Shown: positions 7,601 to 17,946 of the stretch, piece by piece
How positions within the stretch are numbered: position 1 is the first letter of the stretch
Layout of the letters: each line of letters begins with the position of its first letter
NCBI GenBank assembly: GCA_934650975.1
Contig: CAKUFW010000001.1
Span: 1-64,000, forward strand
Origin: an uncultured Collinsella sp.
Lineage (GTDB): Bacteria; Actinomycetota; Coriobacteriia; Coriobacteriales; Coriobacteriaceae
Direction: 5' to 3'
DNA length: 64,000 bases
Made by a program: the position numbers and the translations under genes
The notes under the pieces: model-generated
The model's input: the letters and a program-made list of their open reading frames with translations, nothing else
Told to the model about the DNA's origin: nothing
Databases searched by the model: none

Positions 7601-9214
7601 ATGCAGCCCAAGCATTCCGCGATTGTCGCGGGTCTTACGTTGGCGCTTTCGTTTGGCGCCGTTGCCGCGCCCGCTACCGCTATGGCCGAGGAGCCCGCGC
7701 CCGGCGTTGCCTCGGATGCCACCGATATCGATAAAGGCCTTTACACCCAGCAGTCCTTCTCGGGCGTGCTGCGATCGGTTCAGGGCGTTTCGTTTGTCAA
7801 CGTGACCGACGAGATGAAGTACTTCACCAAATACGAGAGTCATGGCAACTATAACCAGGGCTTTTCGTATGGCGACGGCTATAACGCACTGGGTTATTAC
7901 CAGTTCGACCGCCGCTGGTCGCTCATTCCGTTTATGAAGCAGGTCTACAACTACGATTCTGCTAAGTACGGCATGCTTAAGGCCGCGATCGATCGCGGCG
8001 GCGAGATTTCCAACGGAAGCAACCCCATGTATGCGAACGGCCAGCTCACCGAGCTGGGCCGCATCGCGCAGGATTCCTTCCTGGGTGCATGCAACACCGA
8101 TCCGGCTGAGTTTTCGGCGCTGCAGGATGCCTATGCGTACAACTCCTACTATGCGGTGACCGAGGCGTGGCTTAAGAACGCTCTGGGCATTGATATTTCC
8201 GGTCGTGCCGATTGCGTCAAGGGTATGGTGTGGAGCATCACCAATATGTGCGGCACGGGTGGCTGCCAGGACTTTTTCCGTTGGGCGAATCTTTCCAACG
8301 ATATGACCGACCGCGAGTTTGTGACCGCGCTTTCCAACAGCGTGGTTGATAACGTGGCGCGCAAGTATTCGAGTCAGCCTCAGTACCATGAGGGTTGGAA
8401 GAATCGCTACCGCAACGAGCTCAAGGATTGTCTGGTCTACATTACCGAGGACGAGGCTGCCGCGGCAACGCCTGTGGAGCCTGAACCCACGCCGGCGCCT
8501 GGCCCGAGCATGGCACCTGCCGCTCCCGCTGCGCCGACGCCTGGTACCGATAGCGATGCGGACAATGGCGGCGAGACGGGTGCGCCTTCGACTGGTGCTG
8601 GTAACAGTGATGGTGCCGGTAATGGCGGGACTGCTTCGGGTGGAACGGAGTCTGCTGGCGGTGCTGGTGATTCGGGCTCTGGTTCAACCGGTGGTTCCGT
8701 TTCTGGTTCAACCGATAGCGGCCCCTCCAATGGCTCCGCTGATGTTGGCGAGAGCTCTGGCACTGATTCCGACTCGACCGAGGACTCCGATGTCAGCAAT
8801 TCGTCGACCGAGAACAAGCCCTCCTTTGGCGAGCAGTTTGGCGCCATGATCGGGTCTTTGATGACGGCTGGCAACAACAACGGCTCGTCTTCTGGTGAGG
8901 GTGTTTCTGGCGAGGCTCCCGAGTCCAGGACTGACGGTGATGCCGACGCTTCGATCGATGCAGGCGCGAGACAGTCCGACGCCGATGCTCAGAAGGTTGA
9001 CGACAAGGGCAGCGCTACGACCACCACGACGACTACGACCACTACCACGACCAAGAGCTCGGGCGGCAATATGCCTAAGACCGGCGATCTCATTGTGATG
9101 GCGAGCCTTGCCAGCGCGAGCTTGGCCACGCTTGGCGCCACATCCATTGTGAGTGGCAAGCACAAGCTTGATCAGCAAAAGAAGGCTGCTGGCGAGGACG
9201 GATCCGAGGAGTAA
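7601..9214 (+). CDS. Sortase-anchored secreted protein with lysozyme-like N-terminal domain
   Basis: A 537-residue surface protein. ATG 7601 follows GGGAGG and opens a signal peptide ending near AMAEE (about residue 29). Residues ~70-290 form a globular domain with FTKYESHGNYNQGF (Glu79) and GYNALGYYQF; the Glu-Ser-x-Gly pattern and GYYQF recall lysozyme/transglycosylase folds, but I cannot name the family. A long Gly/Ser/Thr/Asp-rich low-complexity stalk follows, with a run of Thr near residue 480. The C-terminus is a sorting signal: MPKTG (491-495, a variant of LPxTG), a hydrophobic segment, then a charged tail. A sortase encoded elsewhere is required. It is monocistronic, with a terminator downstream. 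Confidence 0.75.
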   Translation: MQPKHSAIVAGLTLALSFGAVAAPATAMAEEPAPGVASDATDIDKGLYTQQSFSGVLRSVQGVSFVNVTDEMKYFTKYESHGNYNQGFSYGDGYNALGYYQFDRRWSLIPFMKQVYNYDSAKYGMLKAAIDRGGEISNGSNPMYANGQLTELGRIAQDSFLGACNTDPAEFSALQDAYAYNSYYAVTEAWLKNALGIDISGRADCVKGMVWSITNMCGTGGCQDFFRWANLSNDMTDREFVTALSNSVVDNVARKYSSQPQYHEGWKNRYRNELKDCLVYITEDEAAAATPVEPEPTPAPGPSMAPAAPAAPTPGTDSDADNGGETGAPSTGAGNSDGAGNGGTASGGTESAGGAGDSGSGSTGGSVSGSTDSGPSNGSADVGESSGTDSDSTEDSDVSNSSTENKPSFGEQFGAMIGSLMTAGNNNGSSSGEGVSGEAPESRTDGDADASIDAGARQSDADAQKVDDKGSATTTTTTTTTTTTKSSGGNMPKTGDLIVMASLASASLATLGATSIVSGKHKLDQQKKAAGEDGSEE

Positions 9215-9246
9215 GATCCTGGTCGCCTGATAATCTAAGAACTAGG

Positions 9247-9281
9247 ACGGGGGCCGGTGCGGCTGCATCGGGCCCCGTTTT
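9247..9281 (+). terminator. Rho-independent terminator
   Basis: ACGGGG-GCC and GGGCCCCGT form a GC-rich stem around a short loop and are followed by TTTTGTT. It lies 32 bp downstream of the surface protein stop. Confidence 0.8.
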
Positions 9282-9415
9282 GTTGCGCAACGATTTGTTA
9301 TGCCCCATCGGGGTTCTTGTTACTACCGTTGCCCGAAACGTCTGCATGACGGCATCATTGCGGTTGGGTTGCTCGATACAATGGGCATCGTGCTGCGTTT
9401 TAGGGAGAAGTTACG

Positions 9416-11212
9416 GTGTCTGAACAGGCGATTTATGGTGATACTGCCTACGATGGCGTAGAGTTGATCAACCGCTCGGGTAACGGGGCGCTACCGGTCG
9501 GCGAACATGACTTTGCCGAGGCCATGGATCGATGCGTGCTAGTCGACAAGACGATGTTTATTGCCGATGTTTTGGATGCTGATGCTTCTGTTGTGGCGTG
9601 TTGCCGGCCCGAAGGCTTTGGCAAAAGCATGAACCTGTCGATGCTTAAGGCTTTTCTGGAGCGACCCACAGTCGGGCAGGTCGATCGGGGCCTGTTTGCT
9701 GGTTCCCAGATTTGGGATGCGGGTGGCGGGCGCTATCGGGACGAGTACGCTTGCTATCCGGTGATATTGCTGGACTTTTCTGGCGCCGCGAGGTGCGGTG
9801 CCAACGTCGACGGCGTCGTGCGTGACGCTCTTTCGGGTGAGTGCGCTCGCTTGTTGGCACTTTTGGAGGCTCCGGATTTACCACGAGATAAGATGCGTCA
9901 CATCGAACGCGTTGCGCGTGGCGTGGCAAGTGCAGATGAGGTCAACTCGGTGCTAGGCGTTCTCATTGGGCTGCTGGAGATGGCTTGCGACGAACGGGTT
10001 GTGCTGCTCGTTGATGGATACGACGCGGCGTGGTTGGGCCGTGCGAGCGCGAGTGGCGCTTCCGACGCCGATACGGCGGAGCTGCTCGACCGCGTGCTGT
10101 TCGACGCCATTGCCGCCGCGGGCCATTCGCTACGCTTGGCTTGTCTGATGGGGGAACGTCCCGGTCCTGCCGAAGCGGCGCTTTCTTCGCGAAACTGCTC
10201 GTATTGCCTGTCGACGCCGCTTTCGACGTGGCGCGACCGTTGGTTCGGCTTTTCGGATGCCGAGGTTGAGGCTCTGTTGAATCATGCTGGACGCGAGGAA
10301 TACCTGGATGATGCGCGTGAATGGTTCGAGGGATATCGGTTTGGCGGGGCCTATTGCTCAAGTCCGGCACGTGTGATCGGTTTTCTTGATCGAGGCTGTA
10401 CGGCGCCTGTGCGTGCCGACCTGTATGGGTATGCCGATTGCCTGAGTAGGGTAGTTGCCGGGTGGAATCTCGACCGCCTTTCGGTCTTGTTCGATTTGCT
10501 CGAGCCCCATGGATGCGTTGAGGTCCCGCTTTGTTTGGGCGCTGCGGGGCCAGAGGCATCGACTGACGATGACCTGTGGACCGCGTTATACCTGTCCGGC
10601 TTCTTAACGACGGACATGACTGATGAGTCGGTGAACAGCGCTCTCTCCCGCGCTCTGCGTCTGCCCAATGGCGAGCTTCGCCAGGCATTGCGGCTCGTCA
10701 TCATTGAATGGTTTGAGTGCGCCGCCGAGGACGCGCGAGATGTCGATGCGTTTCGCGACGGATTGTGCCGCGGAGACGAGGATGCGGTGAGGCGAGCGTT
10801 GCGTCGAATTCTTGGTGACGCGGGTGTCGGCGCGGTCGAGACGGATTCGCCGTTGCCGTACCACCTGCTGCTGCAAGGGCTCTGCTTTGGTATGCCGGGG
10901 TATGCCAATCCGACATCCAGTCGAAAGCGCGGTGCGGATCGCTGGGATATCCAGGTGCTTCCTACGGGAAGGACGTTCGATGTGGCCGATACCCTCGGTA
11001 TGCTCGACGAGCGCCCGCTTATCACGATGAACATGATATACGACCCCGGTGTGGATGCCCTGGGGCTGGAATTGCTGGCCGTGCAGGCGCTGCTCGACAT
11101 CGAACGTGACGGGATCGATGAGATTCGCGTGCCGCGACCCGGCGTTGGCCGCATACGCTGGGGCTTTGGGTTCGATGGACAGCGCGTGTCCGTGGTGTGC
11201 CAGCGGTTGTAG
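9416..11212 (+). CDS. AAA-ATPase-like protein (AAA_9 type) with degenerate nuclease-like C-terminus
   Basis: A 598-residue member of the gut-bacterial predicted AAA-ATPase family, whose members usually combine an AAA domain with a PD-(D/E)xK nuclease tail. GTG 9416 follows AGGGAGAAG. The opening VLVDKTMFIADVL and Walker A RPEGFGKS (64-71) match the family pattern YVDKT...RPRRFGKT. Walker B is VVLLVDGYD (about 196-204); the usual family form is IDEYD, so the catalytic Glu position is Gly. The last 60 residues keep the ELLAVQALLDIE and DEIRVPRPG pattern but I do not see an intact nuclease triad. Function in this family is unknown. Convergent with the next gene, 24 bp away. Confidence 0.75.
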   Translation: MSEQAIYGDTAYDGVELINRSGNGALPVGEHDFAEAMDRCVLVDKTMFIADVLDADASVVACCRPEGFGKSMNLSMLKAFLERPTVGQVDRGLFAGSQIWDAGGGRYRDEYACYPVILLDFSGAARCGANVDGVVRDALSGECARLLALLEAPDLPRDKMRHIERVARGVASADEVNSVLGVLIGLLEMACDERVVLLVDGYDAAWLGRASASGASDADTAELLDRVLFDAIAAAGHSLRLACLMGERPGPAEAALSSRNCSYCLSTPLSTWRDRWFGFSDAEVEALLNHAGREEYLDDAREWFEGYRFGGAYCSSPARVIGFLDRGCTAPVRADLYGYADCLSRVVAGWNLDRLSVLFDLLEPHGCVEVPLCLGAAGPEASTDDDLWTALYLSGFLTTDMTDESVNSALSRALRLPNGELRQALRLVIIEWFECAAEDARDVDAFRDGLCRGDEDAVRRALRRILGDAGVGAVETDSPLPYHLLLQGLCFGMPGYANPTSSRKRGADRWDIQVLPTGRTFDVADTLGMLDERPLITMNMIYDPGVDALGLELLAVQALLDIERDGIDEIRVPRPGVGRIRWGFGFDGQRVSVVCQRL

Positions 11213-11236
11213 GGGCGAGCTGCCGAAAGCGTCCTG

Positions 11237-12256
11237 CTACTCGGCGTCCTTCATGGGCGGCATGGGCTTCCAGTTAGGATCTTTGATGATCTTGCGGGCG
11301 TCCTTCATGCCGCGACGCAGCGCCGGGATACCGGTTTTAAAGCATTTGTCGACGGCGGCCAGGCGGATGAACTCCTTGCAGAAGGTCGCCGCGTTGCCCA
11401 GACGGAACAGCATGGGGTGGTAGTCGCCGTAGATCTGCATGTAGCGGGCCAGGAAGCCTCGGTTGCGCATGATGTAGTAGCGGTTGGTGTCGCTCGTGGA
11501 GTTGAGTTGGCGCTTGCCGGCGATGTCCCAGTTAGAGACGGCGCGGGCGCGCTTGAGCACCACGTCGGCGACCACGGCGGCGGGGAAGTGCTGGCTGGCA
11601 ACGTAGCCATAGCAGGCGTCGTCGCCATAGATGAAGAAACGCGCGTCGGGCAGGCCGATCTTATCGACTACGCGGCGCGAGAACAGGCCTCCCCCAAAGC
11701 ACAGCTGGTTCATGGCGCGGTAGCCCTCGGGACCCAGGTCCCACTTGGCGACGGGGTTGGGGATGCCGAGCGAAAGGATGAGCTGGTACTGCCAAAAGAA
11801 GGCGCCACCGTCGAAGTCCAGGCGCGAGCCCTGGATGACGTCGTAGCGGTCGGTCCATTTGGCCAGGCGCTCGATGCCCTCGGGGATGACGAGCACGTCG
11901 TCGTCCATGACCCAGAACCACTGGGCGCCCAGGTCGTAGGCGCATTTGGTGCCGGCCGAGAAGCCGCCCGCGCCGCCACCGTTTTCGAGCTGAGGCGCGT
12001 AGACGACGCGGCCAGTGCCGCCCTGCGTGTCGGGCTGATCGGCGTCGATGCCCCACAGGTCGGCCAGACGCTCGTTAAACGCGGAGCACATGTCCTCGGT
12101 CTCGCGCGAATTCTCGTTATCGACGATTACGATGCGCCAAGGCGCGGCCGTGAGCTCGGTCATGGAGTCGAACAAGTTGGCCAGGAGCTCCTGGCGCTTG
12201 TACGTAACGACGACGATGGCGAGCTTGTCGATGGGAGCGGGAAGGGTGGAAGTCAT
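11237..12256 (-). CDS. Glycosyltransferase family 2
   Basis: A 339-residue GT-A enzyme. Strands AIVVVTYKRQELL and IVIVDNEN give the nucleotide-sugar fold, GGGAGGFSAGTKCA is the GT2 loop and VMDDDVLV is the metal-binding DxD. This layout resembles rhamnosyl-/galactofuranosyl-transferases that act on cell-wall polymers. The frame is open upstream, but ATG 12256 (MTSTLPAPIDKL) is the first that gives a family-like N-terminus and has AAAGGA upstream at slightly long spacing. Sugar donor and acceptor are unknown. Confidence 0.85.
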   Translation of the reverse strand: MTSTLPAPIDKLAIVVVTYKRQELLANLFDSMTELTAAPWRIVIVDNENSRETEDMCSAFNERLADLWGIDADQPDTQGGTGRVVYAPQLENGGGAGGFSAGTKCAYDLGAQWFWVMDDDVLVIPEGIERLAKWTDRYDVIQGSRLDFDGGAFFWQYQLILSLGIPNPVAKWDLGPEGYRAMNQLCFGGGLFSRRVVDKIGLPDARFFIYGDDACYGYVASQHFPAAVVADVVLKRARAVSNWDIAGKRQLNSTSDTNRYYIMRNRGFLARYMQIYGDYHPMLFRLGNAATFCKEFIRLAAVDKCFKTGIPALRRGMKDARKIIKDPNWKPMPPMKDAE

Positions 12257-12426
12257 GGGGCAATATATCCTTTCACGCGCGGCGAGCGAGCGTTGCGCGG
12301 AAGCTATCGAATGTGTCCGTTGGACGGTCTTATTGTAAAGGGTCGCTGCGCTCTGTTGGCAAGGTTTGAATAAAACGCAGGAACCTGCCACGGGCGTGGC
12401 GGCTGCGGCTTCTGCCGATCGTGCGT

Positions 12427-13557
12427 TTATCGCTGTTTGAGCTTGCGAACGATAAGGCTTCTAGCTGCATCGATGATGAGGAGCGCTAGGGCGAAGACGA
12501 TGCTAATGACCGCGCCCGTGACGATACATATGGCTGCCGGGTTGTTTTGGCGGACCAATATGTTTACGAGCAACGCATTGAATACTGGGCGCCACAGGCT
12601 GTTGGTGAGCGATTGCATCACATAGAAGCCGAGCGTGGCAGCCGATAGGGTGACGATGACATTTGCGGCGCGAGGATTACTCGATTTGTTGTCGCGGGTT
12701 GCCGCAAAGAGCAGGGAGGCGGCAGCGAGGGTAAACGAGATCAACGAGGTCGATTTATAGGAAAGCATTGCCATCGCCGACAGATTGCCGGTTGCTGAGA
12801 GTGCGGCTTCCAGGACGATCGTGATGATCAAAACCGCTGCAAGCAATTGGTTGGCGACGTTACGCGCTTTGCGCTGGTTTGTCGTCCCGGTATAGTCGCG
12901 GAGCAGCCCTCCCATCAAAAACGCGATGACGTAGGTGACGGCGCTCATAATCTTTTGGAGCCAAGAAAATTCGCCGCCGTTTACCAAGCTTTGTGCCGCC
13001 AAATGGCCATTGATAATAAAAACGAGGATACCGACGATGATGACTGCTGCCGTGTAGCCCCTCTTAGGGAGTCGATCCTTGGCCAGTCCGAACAGCGGCG
13101 CCATGCAGACCGTGGCAGCGTAGACCCAGATAAACTCGAGCCCCAGGGAGTACCAATAGTGCGTATGCAGGGAGACGTCGGGAATGGGGGAGATGACCGT
13201 GGACCATACGAGCGCTACCAGACAGTAAAACACGGTGGGCAAGATGACCTTGCCAAGACGTTTTACCGTCCGCTGCAGCCGCGACGCCCGGGTCGCCCCG
13301 TCATCCCAGGCACGCGCGGCCGACGCAATGAGAAAATAGCCCGAGATCATAAAGAAGACCTCGTTGGCCCAGCAGCCCAGTAGGTTAATGAAACCGAGGA
13401 CGCCGGAATAGGGGAAGGCGACAAGCGGCGCGTATTCCGGCAAGCCGATGCAGATGGCTTGAAAGGTCCACTGAAACGTGTGGAACACCGCGATGCCAGC
13501 AACCGCGACCAAACGCAGCGCTTCAATGGCGGTGTTTCTGCTTGCTTTACTGCCCAT
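12427..13557 (-). CDS. Membrane O-acyltransferase (Acyl_transf_3 / OafA-like)
   Basis: A 376-residue multi-pass membrane protein. The family start IEALRLVAVAGIAVFHT contains the Arg and His (R-x10-H) of acyltransferase family 3, and NEVFFMISGYFLIASA matches the second conserved block. These enzymes add acetyl or other acyl groups to surface sugars. ATG 13557 lies 4 bp after the stop of the upstream glycosyltransferase (transcription order) with GGAAAA before it, so the two form an operon. Confidence 0.88.
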   Translation of the reverse strand: MGSKASRNTAIEALRLVAVAGIAVFHTFQWTFQAICIGLPEYAPLVAFPYSGVLGFINLLGCWANEVFFMISGYFLIASAARAWDDGATRASRLQRTVKRLGKVILPTVFYCLVALVWSTVISPIPDVSLHTHYWYSLGLEFIWVYAATVCMAPLFGLAKDRLPKRGYTAAVIIVGILVFIINGHLAAQSLVNGGEFSWLQKIMSAVTYVIAFLMGGLLRDYTGTTNQRKARNVANQLLAAVLIITIVLEAALSATGNLSAMAMLSYKSTSLISFTLAAASLLFAATRDNKSSNPRAANVIVTLSAATLGFYVMQSLTNSLWRPVFNALLVNILVRQNNPAAICIVTGAVISIVFALALLIIDAARSLIVRKLKQR

Positions 13558-13561
13558 CCGA

Positions 13562-14662
13562 CTATTTTCCAGCGCGAGCCTTGTAAGAACCAAAGTGGGA
13601 CGTGATCATGTTCAAGGTCTGCTTGGGCCCCTTGTTCCATACGTTATAGAGGCCTTCGCCCACGAGGTCCTTTACGTAGGCGCAATAGCTGATCTTAGGA
13701 TTAGCGATGCCCATATATTGCGCATACAGCTTTTTTGCCGCGGGAGTAACGCGGGGATTGGCAAATACCAGCTCTTGGGGCATGCGCTCGAACAGCTTGT
13801 GGATGGCCTGCTCGATTTCGGGGTGCCCCTCAATCCCGGTGTGCTCAATCATGATGCCCATATAGGTAAAACCACGGGTAATCTGCGGCGTCCAGACGGC
13901 AGGGTCGGTGACGTTGAGCCGCTCAAGAATATCGACCATGTCGTTCCAGCGATTAAACGGCATCAAAGGATCGCGCTTGGCCAGGGCGGCCGCCTTCTCG
14001 GGCGTTTCCTCACGGTAGCAGTAATACGGTTTGGGCCAGTAGGCGATGGCCTTTGCCTGACAGAGCGTTTCGACGAGGAACGGATTGTCGGCCCAGCCTG
14101 CACCCGAGATTTCTTTAAACCAGATATTGTTTTGCAACAGAAAATCGCGACGATAGATTGCCGACCAAATGGACGGATGATGGGCCAGTAGGTGCGGGGC
14201 GTCGTGAATGGTGAACGGTTGCCGAGGCGGTTTAATGCGACCGCGATACGCGCAGTGCAGCTTGACCTCTTGAGGAGTATCGGGGCGGCGGATAATCCAA
14301 TAGGGTGTCTCGATGATGTCGAGTTTGTTTGGGTCGCCAAACTCGCGTTTTGCAAATGCGAGCATGTCGGAATACATTCCCGGCTCGATCCAGTCATCGG
14401 GCTCGAGGATGGCAATCCAGTCGCCCTTTGCCTCGCGAATGCCCAGATTGCAGGTAGCGCCGTAACCCTGGTTGGCCTTATCGATTACGCGAACGCGCGA
14501 GTCGCGCGCGGCGAAATCCTGCATAATGGCGAGCGAGTTGTCGGTGGATCCATCGTTGATGGCGAGGATTTCCAGCTCAATTTTGTTTTCGCTTAACAGG
14601 CTGCCTATAGCTTGAGAAAGATACGGCTCGGCATTGTAAGTAGGCACAATTACGGTCAGCAT
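13562..14662 (-). CDS. Glycosyltransferase family 2
   Basis: A 366-residue GT2 enzyme. MLTVIVPTYNAEPYL opens the Rossmann-like half, AINDGSTDNS gives the first aspartates and ILEPDDWIEP is the DxD-type site. The C-terminal half shares long stretches with the protein at 60129-61265 (HPSIWSAIYRRDFL, GAGWADNPFL, CQAKAI, DILERLNVTD), so the two are paralogues placed at opposite ends of the window. It is first in a two-gene unit with the acyltransferase. Specific sugar unknown. Confidence 0.9.
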   Translation of the reverse strand: MLTVIVPTYNAEPYLSQAIGSLLSENKIELEILAINDGSTDNSLAIMQDFAARDSRVRVIDKANQGYGATCNLGIREAKGDWIAILEPDDWIEPGMYSDMLAFAKREFGDPNKLDIIETPYWIIRRPDTPQEVKLHCAYRGRIKPPRQPFTIHDAPHLLAHHPSIWSAIYRRDFLLQNNIWFKEISGAGWADNPFLVETLCQAKAIAYWPKPYYCYREETPEKAAALAKRDPLMPFNRWNDMVDILERLNVTDPAVWTPQITRGFTYMGIMIEHTGIEGHPEIEQAIHKLFERMPQELVFANPRVTPAAKKLYAQYMGIANPKISYCAYVKDLVGEGLYNVWNKGPKQTLNMITSHFGSYKARAGK

Positions 14663-14806
14663 TCAAACACTTTCTCTAGGCGATTTGAGAGAATTATACC
14701 TAATTGCCTTAGCAACGGTTTTAGTTGCGTTTGGGTAGAAGCAACGGAAAGTGTTGCTCTATTGGCTGCTGTGAGATTGTGGGAGAATGAGACGACGTTA
14801 ACTTGA

Positions 14807-15772
<966 letters not shown>

Positions 15773-15868
15773 TCGCGTAACTTGATTCGATTGAGTCAGA
15801 ATACAATTTTCAATTAAGGTAATAAACAAAACGTTTCGACCGTTGACGCGCGCTTTGAGGAGACTGTT

Positions 15869-17164
15869 GTGGGATTTGCTAATAATAGCTATTTGATAAA
15901 CGAGCTCAGAGTTTCCAACTTTCGCAAGTTCGAGTCAATTTCAGTTAACTTTGAGCAGCAGCTTACGGTTTTGGTCGGCGATAACGGCGTGGGAAAAAGC
16001 ACCCTTATTGATGCCGCAAGCATTGCTCTAGGCGCTTTATTTCAAAAGATTGAGAATGCGAAAGCGCCTGGCATTACGCCTGACGATGCCCGCGGTGCCG
16101 TCGTTAAGCAAGGAGATATGTTTGACGTTCAGTCGCGGTACCCGGTGACGATAGGTGCTGACGGAATTGTTCTCGGCGAGAATGTGCGCTGGTCGCGTTC
16201 GCTTAATACTGCTAAGGGCCGCGCGACTATTGCTGATGCGGCGGCTGTTGTGGAGGCGGGCGCTCGGTTGCAGGAGCTTGTTGGTAGTGGCGACACGGTT
16301 GTTCTCCCCATTCTTGCTCGCTATGGGACCGATCGATTGTGGACGAGAACTGAACCTAAAGACCAATCGCTGCCCAACAGGACACGTGGGTACGAAGGCG
16401 CCCTACAGGCATCTTCGAACGATGCACGTATGAATGCATGGTTTAAATCTCAATCCATTTGGGAGTGGCAGAACAGGCGTGACAGTGCGTTGTTCTCTGC
16501 AGTTAAGAGGGCGCTTGCCTCATGTTTTGATGCGGCGGCATCCACGGTAGATGCAATGGTCGATTTTGATGCTGAACTCGGCCAGTTGGTGTTTACGTAT
16601 AGCACTGCCGACGGTAATTATCATCGCGATAGGATTCATTCAATGAGCGACGGATATCGTGGCACGCTGAGTCTTTTTGCGGACATCGCATATCGCATGG
16701 CGATGTTGAATCCTGCACTAGGCGAACGTGTGCTCGAAACGCCGGGCGTGGTAATGATTGACGAGATCGATCTTCATCTGCACCCTCGTTGGCAGGCGCG
16801 AATTCTGGAGGATCTCGTTCGCATCTTCCCCAACGTTCAGTTTATTGTGACAACGCATTCGCCGGTTGTTGTGGCATCGGTGCCTCGCGGCAACATTCGC
16901 ATACTTGACGGCGATACCGCCGTAGTTCCTGCAACTGAGACGCGCGGACGTGATGCCGGAGACATTCTCAACACTGTTTTAGACGCCTCTTCACGTCCTG
17001 AGGAGGCAGTTCACTTGTTCGATGCGTTTAACCTTGCCGTAGACGAGGGACGCCACGCTGACGCTAGGGCTGAGCTTGAGAAGCTTGAGGCGTTCGTTGG
17101 AGCGGACGATCCGGATGTGGTCGCCGCGAGGACAACCCTTGAACTTGAGGAGCTGTTGTCGTGA
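15869..17164 (+). CDS. ptuA: Septu-like defence ATPase PtuA
   Basis: A 431-residue ABC/RecF-like ATPase. It starts with a GTG (15869) preceded by GAGGAG. ELRVSNFRKFESISVNF and Walker A GDNGVGKS (37-44) open the head domain; SMSDGYRGTLSLFADIA carries the signature-like region, and VVMIDEIDLHLHPRWQ (near residue 298) is Walker B with the His switch in TTHSPVVV. This domain order is that of PtuA-type and OLD-like ATPases. Overlap by GTGA with an HNH gene of the TIGR02646 type is the classic Septu layout, in which PtuA and PtuB act together against phage. Confidence 0.85.
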   Translation: MGFANNSYLINELRVSNFRKFESISVNFEQQLTVLVGDNGVGKSTLIDAASIALGALFQKIENAKAPGITPDDARGAVVKQGDMFDVQSRYPVTIGADGIVLGENVRWSRSLNTAKGRATIADAAAVVEAGARLQELVGSGDTVVLPILARYGTDRLWTRTEPKDQSLPNRTRGYEGALQASSNDARMNAWFKSQSIWEWQNRRDSALFSAVKRALASCFDAAASTVDAMVDFDAELGQLVFTYSTADGNYHRDRIHSMSDGYRGTLSLFADIAYRMAMLNPALGERVLETPGVVMIDEIDLHLHPRWQARILEDLVRIFPNVQFIVTTHSPVVVASVPRGNIRILDGDTAVVPATETRGRDAGDILNTVLDASSRPEEAVHLFDAFNLAVDEGRHADARAELEKLEAFVGADDPDVVAARTTLELEELLS

Positions 17165-17850
17165 TTCCAATTGTAAAGGGGCGCGAGCCTGCGGCGCTTG
17201 TTGAGGCGAAGAGGGTTATCCGCAACACTCCGGATGCAACTTTTTGTTATGAATCACTTCGGGGGGAGCCTAAGCGCAAGGTTCTCGAGGCATTGCTTGT
17301 CGAACAGGGGCATCTTTGCGCCTACTGTATGTGCAGGATCGGTACGGATGGACATCCGGCTACGATCGAGCATCTAATCCCTCAGCATCCTGATGGCTCT
17401 GCGGCAGATGGAGAGCTGAGTCTTTCTTACTGTAATCTGGTTGCTGTCTGCGACGGTAGGAATGGGGCGACGTGCGACAAGCGACGCGGTAATGCATCCT
17501 TGACGGTTGATCCGACCAAGCGTTATACGCTTGAGTCCATTTTTTACCATCGCGACGGACGCATCGATGCTAGAGATGAATCCGTTCAGCACGACATTCG
17601 AACAACGCTTGGGCTTAACGACGCTCGTACAAATCTTTGTGCCAATCGCGCTGAGTCCATGAAGGCAATTGAAAAGGTCGTGTTTAATACATTCAAGCGC
17701 AGGGGAATTGAGAATAATCGTAGTGCTAAGAAGACGATTTGTCTGAAAATTCTCAAGCAATTTGAAAGCCAAGCGGACATGAAGGACGAGTATTTGGGAG
17801 CCAAGCTTTTCTTAGCCCGAAAGCTTGTTTCCAAATTTGTCGCAGGTTGA
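17161..17850 (+). CDS. ptuB: Septu-like HNH nuclease PtuB (TIGR02646-type)
   Basis: A 229-residue HNH endonuclease. GHLCAYCMCRI supplies the first zinc Cys pair, ATIEHLIPQ the catalytic His, and NLVAVCDGRNGATCDKRRGN the second Cys pair and an Asn, in the order known for the retron/Septu HNH family. It begins at a GTG that overlaps the ATPase stop by 4 bp, so translation is coupled. No reverse transcriptase or msr/msd-like element is seen nearby, so it is read as Septu rather than a retron. Nuclease target is unknown. Confidence 0.85.
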   Translation: MIPIVKGREPAALVEAKRVIRNTPDATFCYESLRGEPKRKVLEALLVEQGHLCAYCMCRIGTDGHPATIEHLIPQHPDGSAADGELSLSYCNLVAVCDGRNGATCDKRRGNASLTVDPTKRYTLESIFYHRDGRIDARDESVQHDIRTTLGLNDARTNLCANRAESMKAIEKVVFNTFKRRGIENNRSAKKTICLKILKQFESQADMKDEYLGAKLFLARKLVSKFVAG

Positions 17851-17946
17851 CCTTTCGGGGTTTGGCCGTTACTGTTCACGAATCTCTTGTCGATGGGAAA
17901 TGTATGTTGGCATAAAGTGTAATTAACCGTACGAAAGGGGACAGCT

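Noticed and set aside
15869-17850. A retron (Ec78-like) with ATPase and HNH effector
   Set aside because: No reverse transcriptase gene and no msr/msd-like inverted repeats are present on either side.
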